Origin: RUG023 sp900315435
GTDB lineage: Bacteria; Spirochaetota; Spirochaetia; Sphaerochaetales; Sphaerochaetaceae
Length of the DNA stretch: 64,000 nt
Direction: 5' to 3'
NCBI GenBank assembly: GCA_902788205.1
Contig: CADAJJ010000009.1
Span: forward strand, 1 to 64,000
Both the position numbers and the translations under genes were made by a program. The notes beneath the pieces are model-generated. The model was not told where the DNA came from, did no database searches, and saw only the letters and a list, made by a program, of their open reading frames with translations. The first letter of the stretch is position 1. Every line of letters begins with the position of its first letter. Below, piece after piece: positions 25,379 through 33,907 of the stretch.

Positions 25379-26641
25379 CTACGCTCTCAAGGTTGCCAGG
25401 ATAGAGGAGAATTCCTTGCTGCGGGCATACCCGACAAGTCGCTTGTTGAGGGGCACGGGTTCCAGCAGGCCTTTCCTTACGAGTGTTTCCAGGTCGGAGC
25501 GGATGGTCTTCACGGAGACGGCGAATCTCGTCACCAGTTCCTTGCTGGAAAAAAGAGCGGAAGGTTGTTCGGCATAGAGACGTATGAGTTCTGCCTGCCT
25601 TTCATTCAACCCGGGTATCCGGTATTCCAAGCATGCATTCGTTTCCTGGGCCTTTCGCTCCAGATAGTCCTGGAATGCTTCAAGCGCCTGCCAGAGTACT
25701 TGCAGGTGATACTGGATGAAATATCCTACATCAAGCTCATCGTTCTCGGTCGCGAGAAATGCTTTCTCGTACATGCTCTTGCTCCGATAGATGATACGGG
25801 AGATGGAGAGGTATTGCGTCATCCAATATCCTTGTTTCAGCATGTACCAATAGAAAAGCGCGCGTGCGGTCCGCCCGTTTCCATCTACGAAGGGATGGAG
25901 ATAGGAAACCATGAAATGAACGAGGATGGCCTTGATGATGGGATGCATGAAAGGGCCGGAATCCGAATTGATGAAGGTCCCGAGCTGGGCGACCGCTTCG
26001 GGAATCATGGAACAGGGGGGAGGTTCATGGAAGATTTCCCCACTGATTCCATCCACCACATGAATTGTGTTGTCTGTCCGGAACCTGCCTTCATCCCGAG
26101 GGTCATCCAAGGTCTTCTCGGTAATCCGTTTATGGATTTCAAGCAACAACTCCGGGGAAAAATCCTCATGGGTATGGGATACGAGGAAGCGGATGGTCTG
26201 GTAATTGTTCACAATCATCTGCTGGCTTGTATCTTTTGGTTTTGCCTGTCGGAGCAACATCTCCTTGGCGACGACTCTCGTGGTGGCTGCGCCCTCCATC
26301 CGACTCGATGCGATTGCTTCTTCCATGAGGGAAGTTGCGAGATACTTTTGCGGGCTCTGGAAAGAAAGCGTATCGAATCCATGGAGGATTTCCTGCATGC
26401 GCCGTGTTTCCTTGTAGGTGAAGGTACCGGAACAAAAGGAACACTTCACGCTCCCGATCTTCCTTGACAGTTTCACCGCATTCCAGAAATCCGCCGCATC
26501 CAGACCTTCCGGCACATGGTATTTGACCTTGTCCCAATACAGATACTCGTCGTTGATCTTGTCAATCACCGATGCATATGCGGGGTCTGAGAGAATCTGC
26601 ACTGCAGATTGCCCTGCTGCGCGAGGAGGTTTTTCCATCAT
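25379..26641 (-). CDS. Fic-domain protein with winged-helix C-terminus
   Basis: A 420-residue Fic protein. The active-site motif is HPFVDGNGRTAR near residue 250, so AMP or similar nucleotide transfer to a hydroxyl is expected. An autoinhibitory helix motif SSRMEG (S/TxxxEG) lies near 112, N-terminal to the Fic core, as in class II Fic proteins, so the enzyme should be self-restrained. The last 80 residues look like a winged helix (LFSSKELVTRFAVSVKTIRSDLETLV), which suggests DNA binding and autoregulation. TATCAT lies 6 nt before the ATG, and a repeated operator lies just upstream. No antitoxin gene is adjacent. Confidence 0.9.
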   Translation of the reverse strand: MMEKPPRAAGQSAVQILSDPAYASVIDKINDEYLYWDKVKYHVPEGLDAADFWNAVKLSRKIGSVKCSFCSGTFTYKETRRMQEILHGFDTLSFQSPQKYLATSLMEEAIASSRMEGAATTRVVAKEMLLRQAKPKDTSQQMIVNNYQTIRFLVSHTHEDFSPELLLEIHKRITEKTLDDPRDEGRFRTDNTIHVVDGISGEIFHEPPPCSMIPEAVAQLGTFINSDSGPFMHPIIKAILVHFMVSYLHPFVDGNGRTARALFYWYMLKQGYWMTQYLSISRIIYRSKSMYEKAFLATENDELDVGYFIQYHLQVLWQALEAFQDYLERKAQETNACLEYRIPGLNERQAELIRLYAEQPSALFSSKELVTRFAVSVKTIRSDLETLVRKGLLEPVPLNKRLVGYARSKEFSSILATLRA

Positions 26642-26647
26642 GTGGGC

Positions 26648-26656
26648 ATGATACCA
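26648..26656 (-). promoter_or_regulatory. Extended -10 of the fic gene, leaderless
   Basis: TGG-TATCAT on the minus strand is followed by GCCCAC and the ATG. There is no ribosome-binding site between them. Confidence 0.5.
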
Positions 26657-26679
26657 TTACATCTCCGAGCAGGCAATCA

Positions 26680-26718
26680 AATTAGGGGAAATTTCCTCTA
26701 ATTTCCTCTAATTTCCCC
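26680..26718. promoter_or_regulatory. Iterated operator upstream of fic
   Basis: ATTTCCTCTA is repeated exactly in tandem at 26691-26700 and 26701-26710, followed by a third partial copy ATTTCCCC and preceded by an inverted copy ATTAGGGGAA. Unit length is 10 bp, one helical turn. The array sits immediately upstream of the likely -35 region of fic. A DNA-binding protein could load cooperatively on one face; the winged helix of the Fic protein is a candidate. Confidence 0.5.
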
Positions 26719-26750
26719 ATAAGAAAGCCGTCCCGAAAACCGAGACGGCT
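26719..26750 (-). terminator. Terminator of the nucleotidase gene
   Basis: On the minus strand AGCCGTCTC and GGGACGGCT form a 9-bp stem with one wobble and a 7-nt loop, followed by TTTCTTATGG. Confidence 0.75.
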
Positions 26751-26769
26751 CATGTGCATGTTCCTGCTC

Positions 26770-28419
26770 TCAGAGAATCGTGATGCGTCCTTGAGGTTCC
26801 GCGTATTCGGCGGTGACCTCGTTGCCAAGTTTCTCGATCACGTAGGTCATCAGCACCTGGTTGTCCAGCATGCCTTCGTTGATCAACAGCTCGTCGTTCT
26901 GGAACATCGTGAAGCCGTCACCAGCGTCCTTGAGCATGTAGTTGTGGCTGGCCAGCTTGTAGGTGGCATCAGGGTCGATCGGCGTCCACTGACCCGCTTT
27001 TTCCACCACGACATCCTTGACCCTGCGCTCGCCCTTGACGGCGACGAACATGTTCTTGCCGTCCAGCTCGACCGAGGTCGGGATGCTGGTGTCGATGGTG
27101 TACTTCAAGCCGGAAACCTGCAGGAACCCGCCACACTCTCCGGTGGCGTTCTTGCCGTCACTGGTGTGCTTCTGGGTGGAGCGGCTTGCCAGTTCCAGAG
27201 CGTCAAGAATCTGCTGCCCGGTGGCCTTGACCATGGTCAGCGTGTTGCCGTACGGATGGACTTTGATCAGGTCTCCATAGGTGATCGGTCCCTTCTTCAG
27301 GGGAGCGCGGATGCCGCCACCATTGACGAAGGCGATATCAGCGTCGGCAACCGTGCGGTAGGCATCAGCGCACAGGTCGCCAAGGTTGGTCTCACGGGTA
27401 CGGACCAGACGCACGCCGTTCGTATCGGCAATCGTCAGGTCGACATCGGTCTTGCCGATGACCTCCGCAAGGCTCTCCTTGTACTTCGCCTCGATCGAGT
27501 CGACGAACGCTGCGATATCGGGATCCTTGTCAGGATATGTTCCGATCAATCCCGTCTCCATCACCCCATCCGGTCCGATCAGGAGCATGCCGATATTGGC
27601 GAACTTCGTCCCGGTCGAGGAAAGCAGGACTTTCCCGCCATCCTTGGCGGCGACCACTTCGCAGGGAATGACACTGTGGGAATGGCCGTCAAGCACCACA
27701 TCGATACCGGTCGTATTGGCAATCAGGTCGGTGGAGCGGAACGGGGCGGAAGACTCGTCAGTACCCAGGTGGGCAAGCACGACGACATACTGGGCCCCCT
27801 CGGAACGGGCCTTGTCGACATTCTCCTGGACGACGCTATAAAAAGCCTGAGGGTCGTCACCATAAAAATCGTAGGCGAACTCATTCCCTTCCTTGAAATA
27901 GGTCGGAGTGGACTTGGCGATGCTCTCCGGAGTGGAAACGCCAACGAAACCCACCTTGAGGGCGTCATAGGTCGCGACCTCGTAGGGCTTCACGTCTCCG
28001 AGCAGGTTTCCCTTGCTTCCCGTGTACTTGATATTACAGGCCAGATACTGGCAATCGGCCTTGCCGATCAGTTGGGAAAGACGGTCCATGCCATAGTCGA
28101 ACTCATGGTTGCCGATGGCGGCATAGTCATATCCGACCTTGTTCATGATTTCCACCGGGTACTCGCCCTTGGAAATGGTTCCCATCGCCTCGCCTTGGAT
28201 GGAATCGCCATTATCCACCAAGACCACATACGGTGTTTTTTTCAACACCTCCTGTTTCAGGGCCACCAGCGACTCGTACCCGAGCGAGGAACGAATCGCG
28301 CAGTGCACATCGTTGGTGTACAGCACCACGACGCTGTTCTGCTTCTCGGTGATCGGCTGCGCGAACAGGGAACCAAGAGCGACAAGCAGTACCAGCAATA
28401 CATTCCTGAATTTTTTCAT
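26770..28419 (-). CDS. 5-prime-nucleotidase / 2,3-cyclic phosphodiesterase (UshA family)
   Basis: A 549-residue exported enzyme. The signal peptide is MKKFRNVLLVLLVALGSLFA. Calcineurin-like metal motifs are VVLYTNDVHCA, VDNGDSIQG, AIGNHEFDYG, VVVLAHLGTDE and DGHSHSVIP in the first 250 residues; the C-terminal nucleotidase domain has NLGDLCADAY and NGGGIRAPL. It dephosphorylates nucleotides in the periplasm for purine or phosphate salvage. AAGGGAGG precedes the ATG. It is followed by a terminator and is probably monocistronic. A purine nucleoside phosphorylase is encoded elsewhere in the window (56 kb). Confidence 0.93.
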   Translation of the reverse strand: MKKFRNVLLVLLVALGSLFAQPITEKQNSVVVLYTNDVHCAIRSSLGYESLVALKQEVLKKTPYVVLVDNGDSIQGEAMGTISKGEYPVEIMNKVGYDYAAIGNHEFDYGMDRLSQLIGKADCQYLACNIKYTGSKGNLLGDVKPYEVATYDALKVGFVGVSTPESIAKSTPTYFKEGNEFAYDFYGDDPQAFYSVVQENVDKARSEGAQYVVVLAHLGTDESSAPFRSTDLIANTTGIDVVLDGHSHSVIPCEVVAAKDGGKVLLSSTGTKFANIGMLLIGPDGVMETGLIGTYPDKDPDIAAFVDSIEAKYKESLAEVIGKTDVDLTIADTNGVRLVRTRETNLGDLCADAYRTVADADIAFVNGGGIRAPLKKGPITYGDLIKVHPYGNTLTMVKATGQQILDALELASRSTQKHTSDGKNATGECGGFLQVSGLKYTIDTSIPTSVELDGKNMFVAVKGERRVKDVVVEKAGQWTPIDPDATYKLASHNYMLKDAGDGFTMFQNDELLINEGMLDNQVLMTYVIEKLGNEVTAEYAEPQGRITIL

Positions 28420-28496
28420 CAGTTACCTCCCTTTGTGGTAAAGCTGTTCTTAGAATAACAAAGATATAGCCATGGCACAATGGGAGGAGTTGATGG

Positions 28497-28901
28497 CTAT
28501 GCCAGTTGATGCTCTTTCACAAACTCATCGAACAGGTCGGCGGCAAGCTCGACCGTCTGCAGACAGCGTACCCCGGGGACGAAGTATTTCGGTTTCAATG
28601 CCGAGCAGTCCACTGCTCCCTCCCGCTTGCGGAAGGCATCCACGTAGTCCGCGCAAAGCTCCTTGAAGCCGGCCGTCTCATGGGCTTTCGTTCCGATGAA
28701 CAGCTTCCCCAAGGCGGCGATCGCGGCGGACAGGGCACCACAGGTGAGACCACAGCCCATGCCTCCGCCAAAGCCACCGGCAAGTTTCATCTCCTCTTCG
28801 CCGAGAGCAAGATGGTATTCGTCGTTGATGGCGTGGATCAACGTCTCTGCGCAGTTGTAGTTTTTCTCCAGATAATAGGCTCCGACTCGGTCCTTCAACA
28901 T
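28497..28901 (-). CDS. C_GCAxxG_C_C family putative redox protein
   Basis: A 134-residue protein of the C_GCAxxG_C_C family. NYNCAETLI, GGFGGGMGCGLTCGALSAAI and later cysteines at FKELCAD, AVDCSAL and GVRCLQ give the conserved pattern. The family is common in anaerobes and is thought to bind a metal or to be redox-active; its role is not established. GGAG lies 7 nt before the ATG. It lies 55 bp after the MBL gene on the same strand and may be cotranscribed with the tct operon. Confidence 0.83.
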   Translation of the reverse strand: MLKDRVGAYYLEKNYNCAETLIHAINDEYHLALGEEEMKLAGGFGGGMGCGLTCGALSAAIAALGKLFIGTKAHETAGFKELCADYVDAFRKREGAVDCSALKPKYFVPGVRCLQTVELAADLFDEFVKEHQLA

Positions 28902-28955
28902 TCCGTTCTCCTACCGCTAGTATACCGAAAAAAAGCGGATTTGGAGAGGTCTTGA

Positions 28956-29840
28956 TCAGTTCTGGGCCGGATCCGCCATCAGTTTCAGCAACTCATCCCG
29001 CTTGAAGTCCAGGTATTCGCCCCAGAGCTTGTCGTCCAGGAAGGGGTTGCGCGAAGGATCTTTCTGAAGCCGCTCCATCCTACCCAGCGTGTCGTTGTTG
29101 ATGCAGTGGTTGGCAAGGAAGAGCTCCACCTTCTCGTCCCTCACCTTTCTCAAGGAATCCAGATACGTCTGACGCATGGCGTGCTTCACGTCGCCGATAT
29201 CGTCCAGATAGGCTTTCTGCAAGGTATTGAATCCGAAGCCACCGTAGTAGCCGGCACGCTTGACGCCTTCGTTCCCCTTCACGTCGAAGAAGGTGGCGAT
29301 GACACCGGCAGTGTGGCCGGGACAAAGACGGAAGAAGAAATCCATTCCTCCAAAATCGATGTGTTCCTTGTCGTCGATCGCATGGTCGACCACAAAGAGC
29401 TCGTCGGCCAGGTTGCCTGTATCTTGGATTGCCGAAAATTCCGGGTGATGCTGGAAATCCTCAGCATCCGGTCTCCCCAGATAGAGTTTGGTTCCGAACA
29501 TCCGTCTGAAAAAGAGGGCTCCGCCAATATGGTCCAGATGTCCATGGGAAAGAATGATCCATCGCACGTTGGCGGGGTTGAAGCCGGCCTCCCAAATGGC
29601 GTTGACCAACATCGCTGTCGCACCGCAGTTGCCGGCATCAATCAGCAATAATCCGTTTCCCGTATCAATCAAATGCACGCAGACCCAGCTGTCACCCACG
29701 TACCAGACGTTTCCGTACATCTGGAACGGGTGGACATAGCGTCGCTCCTGATTGGAAAAATATGTTGGCACCATCGGATTGGAGAACCAGCGTTTCCGTT
29801 CCTGCTCATACCGGTCATAAGCGATTCTCAGTTTCGACAT
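28956..29840 (-). CDS. Metallo-beta-lactamase-fold hydrolase of the tct operon
   Basis: A 294-residue MBL protein without a signal peptide. Metal motif SHGHLDHIGG near residue 98, CPGHTAGVIATFF near 173 and a distal NHCIN near 245 are visible. The N-terminal part (YVHPFQMYGNVWYVGDSWVCVHLIDTGNG) is typical of bacterial hydrolases acting on small esters, lactones or thioesters. It overlaps the esterase gene upstream by 13 bp, so both belong to the TctCBA transporter operon and probably act on the imported carboxylate ester. Substrate unknown. Confidence 0.85.
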   Translation of the reverse strand: MSKLRIAYDRYEQERKRWFSNPMVPTYFSNQERRYVHPFQMYGNVWYVGDSWVCVHLIDTGNGLLLIDAGNCGATAMLVNAIWEAGFNPANVRWIILSHGHLDHIGGALFFRRMFGTKLYLGRPDAEDFQHHPEFSAIQDTGNLADELFVVDHAIDDKEHIDFGGMDFFFRLCPGHTAGVIATFFDVKGNEGVKRAGYYGGFGFNTLQKAYLDDIGDVKHAMRQTYLDSLRKVRDEKVELFLANHCINNDTLGRMERLQKDPSRNPFLDDKLWGEYLDFKRDELLKLMADPAQN

Positions 29841-30748
29841 GTTTCCTCCTCTCCTTGTCGCAGGTATGTGTCGAAGAATGCCAGGACTGCCTTTCTTGTC
29901 GCGTCTTGGACGAACTCGTGCGTACCGTGGCCCGCACCACGGACGATATACAGCTCGCTGGGAATTCCTTTCTTCTGGAGCGCTTCGTAGAAGTGTTCGC
30001 TCTGGGAAACGGGAACCAGCGGGTCAAGATCCCCATGGAAGATGGCGACTGGACACATCTTCCGGGAGATGAAGCCGATCGGGCTGGCCGCTTTCGCCAT
30101 CTTGGCGATATAGGCTGCATCCCCTCCGATCATCAGTCCTTCGCGGGTCCTGGTAGGATCATCCCCGTGATAGACGTTGGCCATATGTATGGACCAAAGG
30201 TCCACCGGACCGTAGAAATCCACCGCCGCCTGGACATGGTCGCTGAACGAGCTCCATTCACTGCTCCGGTATTGGTCGTCGTTCAGGGCGCAGAACGAGG
30301 AAAGATGTCCGCCGGCAGAGCGTCCGATCGTTCCCACCCGGTCCGGGTCGAGGTGATAGCTGTCGGCGTTTGCCCGAAGGAACCGGATCGCCGTCTTCAC
30401 ATCCTCGACCTGCGCGGGGAAATGTCCCTTGCCGCTGTCGCGGTAGTCGACCACCGCCACCGCGTACCCAGCCTCCGCCAGATAGACGGACTCGGCAGCC
30501 TGGTACGTCCGGCAAGGCACCGCGCGCCATCCATTCCCGTTGATCCAGACAATCACCGGCTGGCGGAAGCCACCCGCCTCATCATCCCGTCCGAGGACGA
30601 GCCGCATCTCGCTGTTGCCCGCCGCATACAGCAAGGTCATCTTCAGCTCGAGCGGATTTCCGTCCAGGTCAGCCACGTGGCCGAAGACCAGGTCATCCAC
30701 CACGGTGATCTGGCGGCGCCTTGCACCCGGCTCAATCACATGCTTCAT
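29828..30748 (-). CDS. Alpha/beta-hydrolase, acetyl-esterase-like
   Basis: A 306-residue cytoplasmic esterase/lipase-like enzyme. The nucleophile elbow is GRSAGG near residue 143, the acid is likely in HGDLDPLVP near 250, and the histidine in GAGHGTHEF near 275. The glycine-rich IVWINGNGW near 70 is the oxyanion-hole region, with HGG altered to NGN. It overlaps tctA by 17 bp and the MBL gene by 13 bp, an arrangement indicating strong coupling. It probably hydrolyses an ester or feruloyl/acetyl-type bond of the compound brought in by the Tct transporter. Confidence 0.83.
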   Translation of the reverse strand: MKHVIEPGARRRQITVVDDLVFGHVADLDGNPLELKMTLLYAAGNSEMRLVLGRDDEAGGFRQPVIVWINGNGWRAVPCRTYQAAESVYLAEAGYAVAVVDYRDSGKGHFPAQVEDVKTAIRFLRANADSYHLDPDRVGTIGRSAGGHLSSFCALNDDQYRSSEWSSFSDHVQAAVDFYGPVDLWSIHMANVYHGDDPTRTREGLMIGGDAAYIAKMAKAASPIGFISRKMCPVAIFHGDLDPLVPVSQSEHFYEALQKKGIPSELYIVRGAGHGTHEFVQDATRKAVLAFFDTYLRQGEEETCRN

Positions 30749-32240
30749 CCGCTACCTCTCGTCTTCTCTGAAAGAGCATGCGCAAAACCGGTGAGAAGAT
30801 ACAGCCGATGGCGACAACTAGGAAGCAACAGGAAACCGGACGCGTGAAGAAGGTCGCGATGCCGTTATCGCTACTCTGGAAGCCCTTGAGCATGTTGCTC
30901 TCCAAAGTAGGCCCGAGGATGAAGGCAAGCATCATAGGAGCCGATGGAAGCCCGGCGAACAGCATCAGTAGCCCGATGATGGCAAAGACAATCATCATGC
31001 CGCACTTGTACAACGAACCGGACTCGACATAGGCGGAAACCAGGGAAATGACCAGGAGCGCCGGATACATGTAGTGGTAGGGGACCTTCAGGATATAGGG
31101 GAACCAGCGCTTGGATGCCATCTGGATCAGCAAGACGAGAATCGCATCGAAGGCCACCGCGGCGAACATCATGTAGACCAGGTTGCCGGAGTTCCGGAAC
31201 ACCATCGGACCCATCTCGAGACCCTGGATGGAAAGCGCCCCGATCAGCAAGGCGGTCGAGGTATCGCCCGGGATACCGAGGGAAACCATCGGAATCATGG
31301 CGCCACCGATGGCGGCGTTGTTGGAGACCTCGCTGGCCCAGATGCCGTCAGGCACCCCGGTACCGAACTCGCCCGCACGCTTGCTGTGGTTCTTGCAGGT
31401 CGAGTAGGCCACCAAGTTGGAAAGGCCGGCGCCCATACCCGGAAGGAAACCGATCACAAGACCAATCAGAAAGGAACGGATGATATTGACACCCTGTTCG
31501 AAGATTTCAAGCCAGTGCAAGCCGAATCCCTTCAGGGAGGAGTCATCCACGTCCGGCAACTTGTCAAAGCCACGTCCGTACTCCAAAGCGATACGGGAAA
31601 TGCCGAAGATGGAAATCAGGACCACCGTCAGGGAAAGCCCGCTCATCAGGTACATGTTCCCGAAGACGAAGCGTTCCTGAGCATCGATCGGACTGAAACC
31701 GACCGAAGCGAACAACAGGCCGATACAGGCTGAGGTCAAACCCTTGCACATATCGCCCTTGCTGATGGCGATGACCATCGTGATGGCGACCATGCAGAGG
31801 GAAAAATACTCCCACGGACCGAGCTTGAAGGCAATCGCGGCAATCGACTGGGCCAGGAGGGCGCCAAGGATCGCCGAGAAGAACGTCCCGATGAAACTGG
31901 CAACCATGCCGATGGCCAAAGCATGGCTCGCCTGTCCCTTCTTTGCCATCGGATACCCATCGAAGACGGTGGCCACCGACGAGGGAGAACCAGGAATGCC
32001 GAGCAGGACGCTGCCGATGAAAGCCCCGGAACAGCCGCCGACCCAGAGCGAAATCAGGAACATGACGCCGGGACCGAGGGCCATATGATAGGTAAGAGGC
32101 ATGAACAGCATCATCGCCAGCGACCCCGAGAGACCCGGGATGGCGCCGAAGATGATGCCAATGATGGTGCCTGCAAGCGTCAGGACCAGGTTGTAGCCAT
32201 TGAAAAGGTTGGAAAAGACAAAGGGAAGATACTGTTCCAT
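30732..32240 (-). CDS. Tripartite tricarboxylate transporter, large membrane subunit TctA
   Basis: A 502-residue protein with about twelve hydrophobic segments. TctA motifs are GTIIGIIFGAIPGLSGSLAM near 22, GIPGSPSSVATVFDGYPMAKKG near 82, and the second-half repeat GFLPGMGAGLSNLVAYSTCK near 245 with GIPGDTSTALLIGAL near 330. It forms the sodium-coupled channel for carboxylates captured by TctC. It follows tctB closely and overlaps the esterase gene. Confidence 0.92.
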   Translation of the reverse strand: MEQYLPFVFSNLFNGYNLVLTLAGTIIGIIFGAIPGLSGSLAMMLFMPLTYHMALGPGVMFLISLWVGGCSGAFIGSVLLGIPGSPSSVATVFDGYPMAKKGQASHALAIGMVASFIGTFFSAILGALLAQSIAAIAFKLGPWEYFSLCMVAITMVIAISKGDMCKGLTSACIGLLFASVGFSPIDAQERFVFGNMYLMSGLSLTVVLISIFGISRIALEYGRGFDKLPDVDDSSLKGFGLHWLEIFEQGVNIIRSFLIGLVIGFLPGMGAGLSNLVAYSTCKNHSKRAGEFGTGVPDGIWASEVSNNAAIGGAMIPMVSLGIPGDTSTALLIGALSIQGLEMGPMVFRNSGNLVYMMFAAVAFDAILVLLIQMASKRWFPYILKVPYHYMYPALLVISLVSAYVESGSLYKCGMMIVFAIIGLLMLFAGLPSAPMMLAFILGPTLESNMLKGFQSSDNGIATFFTRPVSCCFLVVAIGCIFSPVLRMLFQRRREVADEACD

Positions 32241-32252
32241 AGCGCATGCTCC

Positions 32253-32717
32253 TTACATCCAAACCGGATCTGGCATCGGAAGCGAAAAGGCCTTCGTGTA
32301 CAAGAAGTAGACGAAGAGCGTGAACAACACGCTGAAAAGGATCCGGCCCTTGGTGGCAGACTTCCAACCCTTGGAAAAGAGCGTGGAAAGCACATAGCAG
32401 ACAATCGGGGTCATGATGAGGAAACCCAGGTATTTCATCAGGAACACGTAGGCGGAAAGCACCAGGAACACGATGCCGACCCTGACCCATCCCTCTTTGA
32501 CGAGGAACAGTTTCTGCTCCTTTTTGCTGAAGGTGCTCTGCAAAAAGATGCCGAGGCCACAGACGACGAAACCGAACGCGGCAAGTCCCGGCATGGCCTT
32601 AGGCCCGGGATATTCGATCGTAAACGGTACCGGATAGTCACGGATCATGGCGAAAACCACGATGCCAAGGATCACGGTCACGATACCGACCATTTGGTCA
32701 CGTTTCACTTGGAACAT
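32253..32717 (-). CDS. Tripartite tricarboxylate transporter, small membrane subunit TctB
   Basis: About 154 residues with four hydrophobic segments, matching DUF1468/TctB. MFQVKRDQMVGIVTVILGI begins the protein; the ATG at 32717 is chosen because an upstream frame extension would overlap the tctC end, and AGGAGG-like sequence precedes it. It supports TctA in the membrane. Confidence 0.87.
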   Translation of the reverse strand: MFQVKRDQMVGIVTVILGIVVFAMIRDYPVPFTIEYPGPKAMPGLAAFGFVVCGLGIFLQSTFSKKEQKLFLVKEGWVRVGIVFLVLSAYVFLMKYLGFLIMTPIVCYVLSTLFSKGWKSATKGRILFSVLFTLFVYFLYTKAFSLPMPDPVWM

Positions 32718-32779
32718 GGGAATCCTCCTCTCTTGCGAGCGAAGGGACTCCGCACGGAAGCCCCTTCGCCGCATGGCAG

Positions 32780-33787
32780 TTATTTTCTCAAGCCGAGATC
32801 GACGACGACCGAGTTCAAGGAAGCCTGGGTATCCTGTACCCGCTTCAAGCCATCCTCGTAGGAAAGGAAAACCATGCCGAAACCCTTCGGATCAAGATCG
32901 CCGCTGACTTTTGGATTGGCATAGGCATTGGCGTACAGGTCGTGCAAGGCACGGGCCAGGTCGTCGCTCATCGACTTCGGGCCAAGGAACAGGTTGATAT
33001 TGCCCCAGGCGAACTTGTAGCCGAGTTCGGGGAAACTCTCCAGGTCGGGGAAGACCGGGCAGCGGCCGCCCTCCTCATCACGGGCGACAACAGCCAGGGC
33101 ACGGACTTTGCCTGCCTCCACATACTGCTTTGCCTGGTTCGGGTTGACGAAGCATGCGTCGATGGTCTTGCCGACGACAGCAGCCATCTTCTCGGTATCG
33201 GTTCCGGCCTCGACGGTCCTCACCTGGATGCCGGCAGCCTTGGAGAACAAGCCGGTGATGATGTGGGCGGTACCGCCAGTCTCCACACCGAACTTCAGGG
33301 AACCGGGAGCTGCCTTTGCGGCGGCGACCAAGTCGTCGACCGTCTGATACGGCGAGCTCATATCGACAACCAGCGTGTAGCTTGCGGGATCCTTCTGCAG
33401 GCTGACGGCAATCACCTTGTAGTCGTTTGCAGCGGAGCGTTTGAAGACACCACTTGCCGTCTTGATCAGCATGGTGGTGTGGAACTGGAGAATCGTGGAC
33501 CCATCGCCCTTGGCGTTGGCGACTTTCTCGAGGGCGACCGCACCACCCCCATCGGTGTTGTTGACGATGGTCACATGGAAACCGCCATCGCTGGCGACCT
33601 GGGCCCCGAGCGTACGGGCCATCACGTCCGTGCCGCCTCCCGTCTTGGCGGGAACCTGCACCTCCATGCTCTTGGGAAGAAGGACGCCACCGTTCTGGGC
33701 GGCGCTTTCAGCTTGTCCGGTGGCAAACAGCGAGGCGGCCATCGCCATGGTCAATGCGGTCAATGCGACCCGTTTCATCAGTCTCAT
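32780..33787 (-). CDS. Tripartite tricarboxylate transporter solute-binding protein TctC
   Basis: A 335-residue secreted protein (Bug family). The leader MRLMKRVALTALTMAMAA is followed by SLFATGQAES, typical of spirochaetal leaders. Mature motifs are VPAKTGGGTDVMARTLG near 40, VNNTDGGGAVALEKVANA near 70 and FGVETGGTAHIITGLF near 165, matching Bug-family carboxylate pockets. The ATG at 33787 has AAAGGAG 8 nt upstream. It is the first gene of the operon and divergent from a LysR regulator, with a LysR-type box between. Confidence 0.88.
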   Translation of the reverse strand: MRLMKRVALTALTMAMAASLFATGQAESAAQNGGVLLPKSMEVQVPAKTGGGTDVMARTLGAQVASDGGFHVTIVNNTDGGGAVALEKVANAKGDGSTILQFHTTMLIKTASGVFKRSAANDYKVIAVSLQKDPASYTLVVDMSSPYQTVDDLVAAAKAAPGSLKFGVETGGTAHIITGLFSKAAGIQVRTVEAGTDTEKMAAVVGKTIDACFVNPNQAKQYVEAGKVRALAVVARDEEGGRCPVFPDLESFPELGYKFAWGNINLFLGPKSMSDDLARALHDLYANAYANPKVSGDLDPKGFGMVFLSYEDGLKRVQDTQASLNSVVVDLGLRK

Positions 33788-33877
33788 ACCAAACACTCCT
33801 TTTTGGTTTGTCCAAACTATGGTTTTCATGGTAAAGGCCCTTTGTAATCTGTCTACTTTTAGTTTATTCTATTTTGT

Positions 33878-33892
33878 CTTAAAATAATTAAG
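33878..33892. promoter_or_regulatory. LysR-type box (T-N11-A palindrome)
   Basis: CTTAA-AATAA-TTAAG is a perfect 15-bp palindrome that contains the T-N11-A pattern of LysR binding sites (33879 and 33891). It lies 15 bp before the regulator start and about 90 bp from tctC, an appropriate place for autoregulation and divergent activation. Confidence 0.6.
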
Positions 33893-33907
33893 AGAAAAGG
33901 AGGGCTT

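Noticed and set aside
26752..28458. 568-residue plus-strand open frame over the nucleotidase
   Set aside because: Shadow of a signal-peptide-bearing UshA-like gene; no motif.
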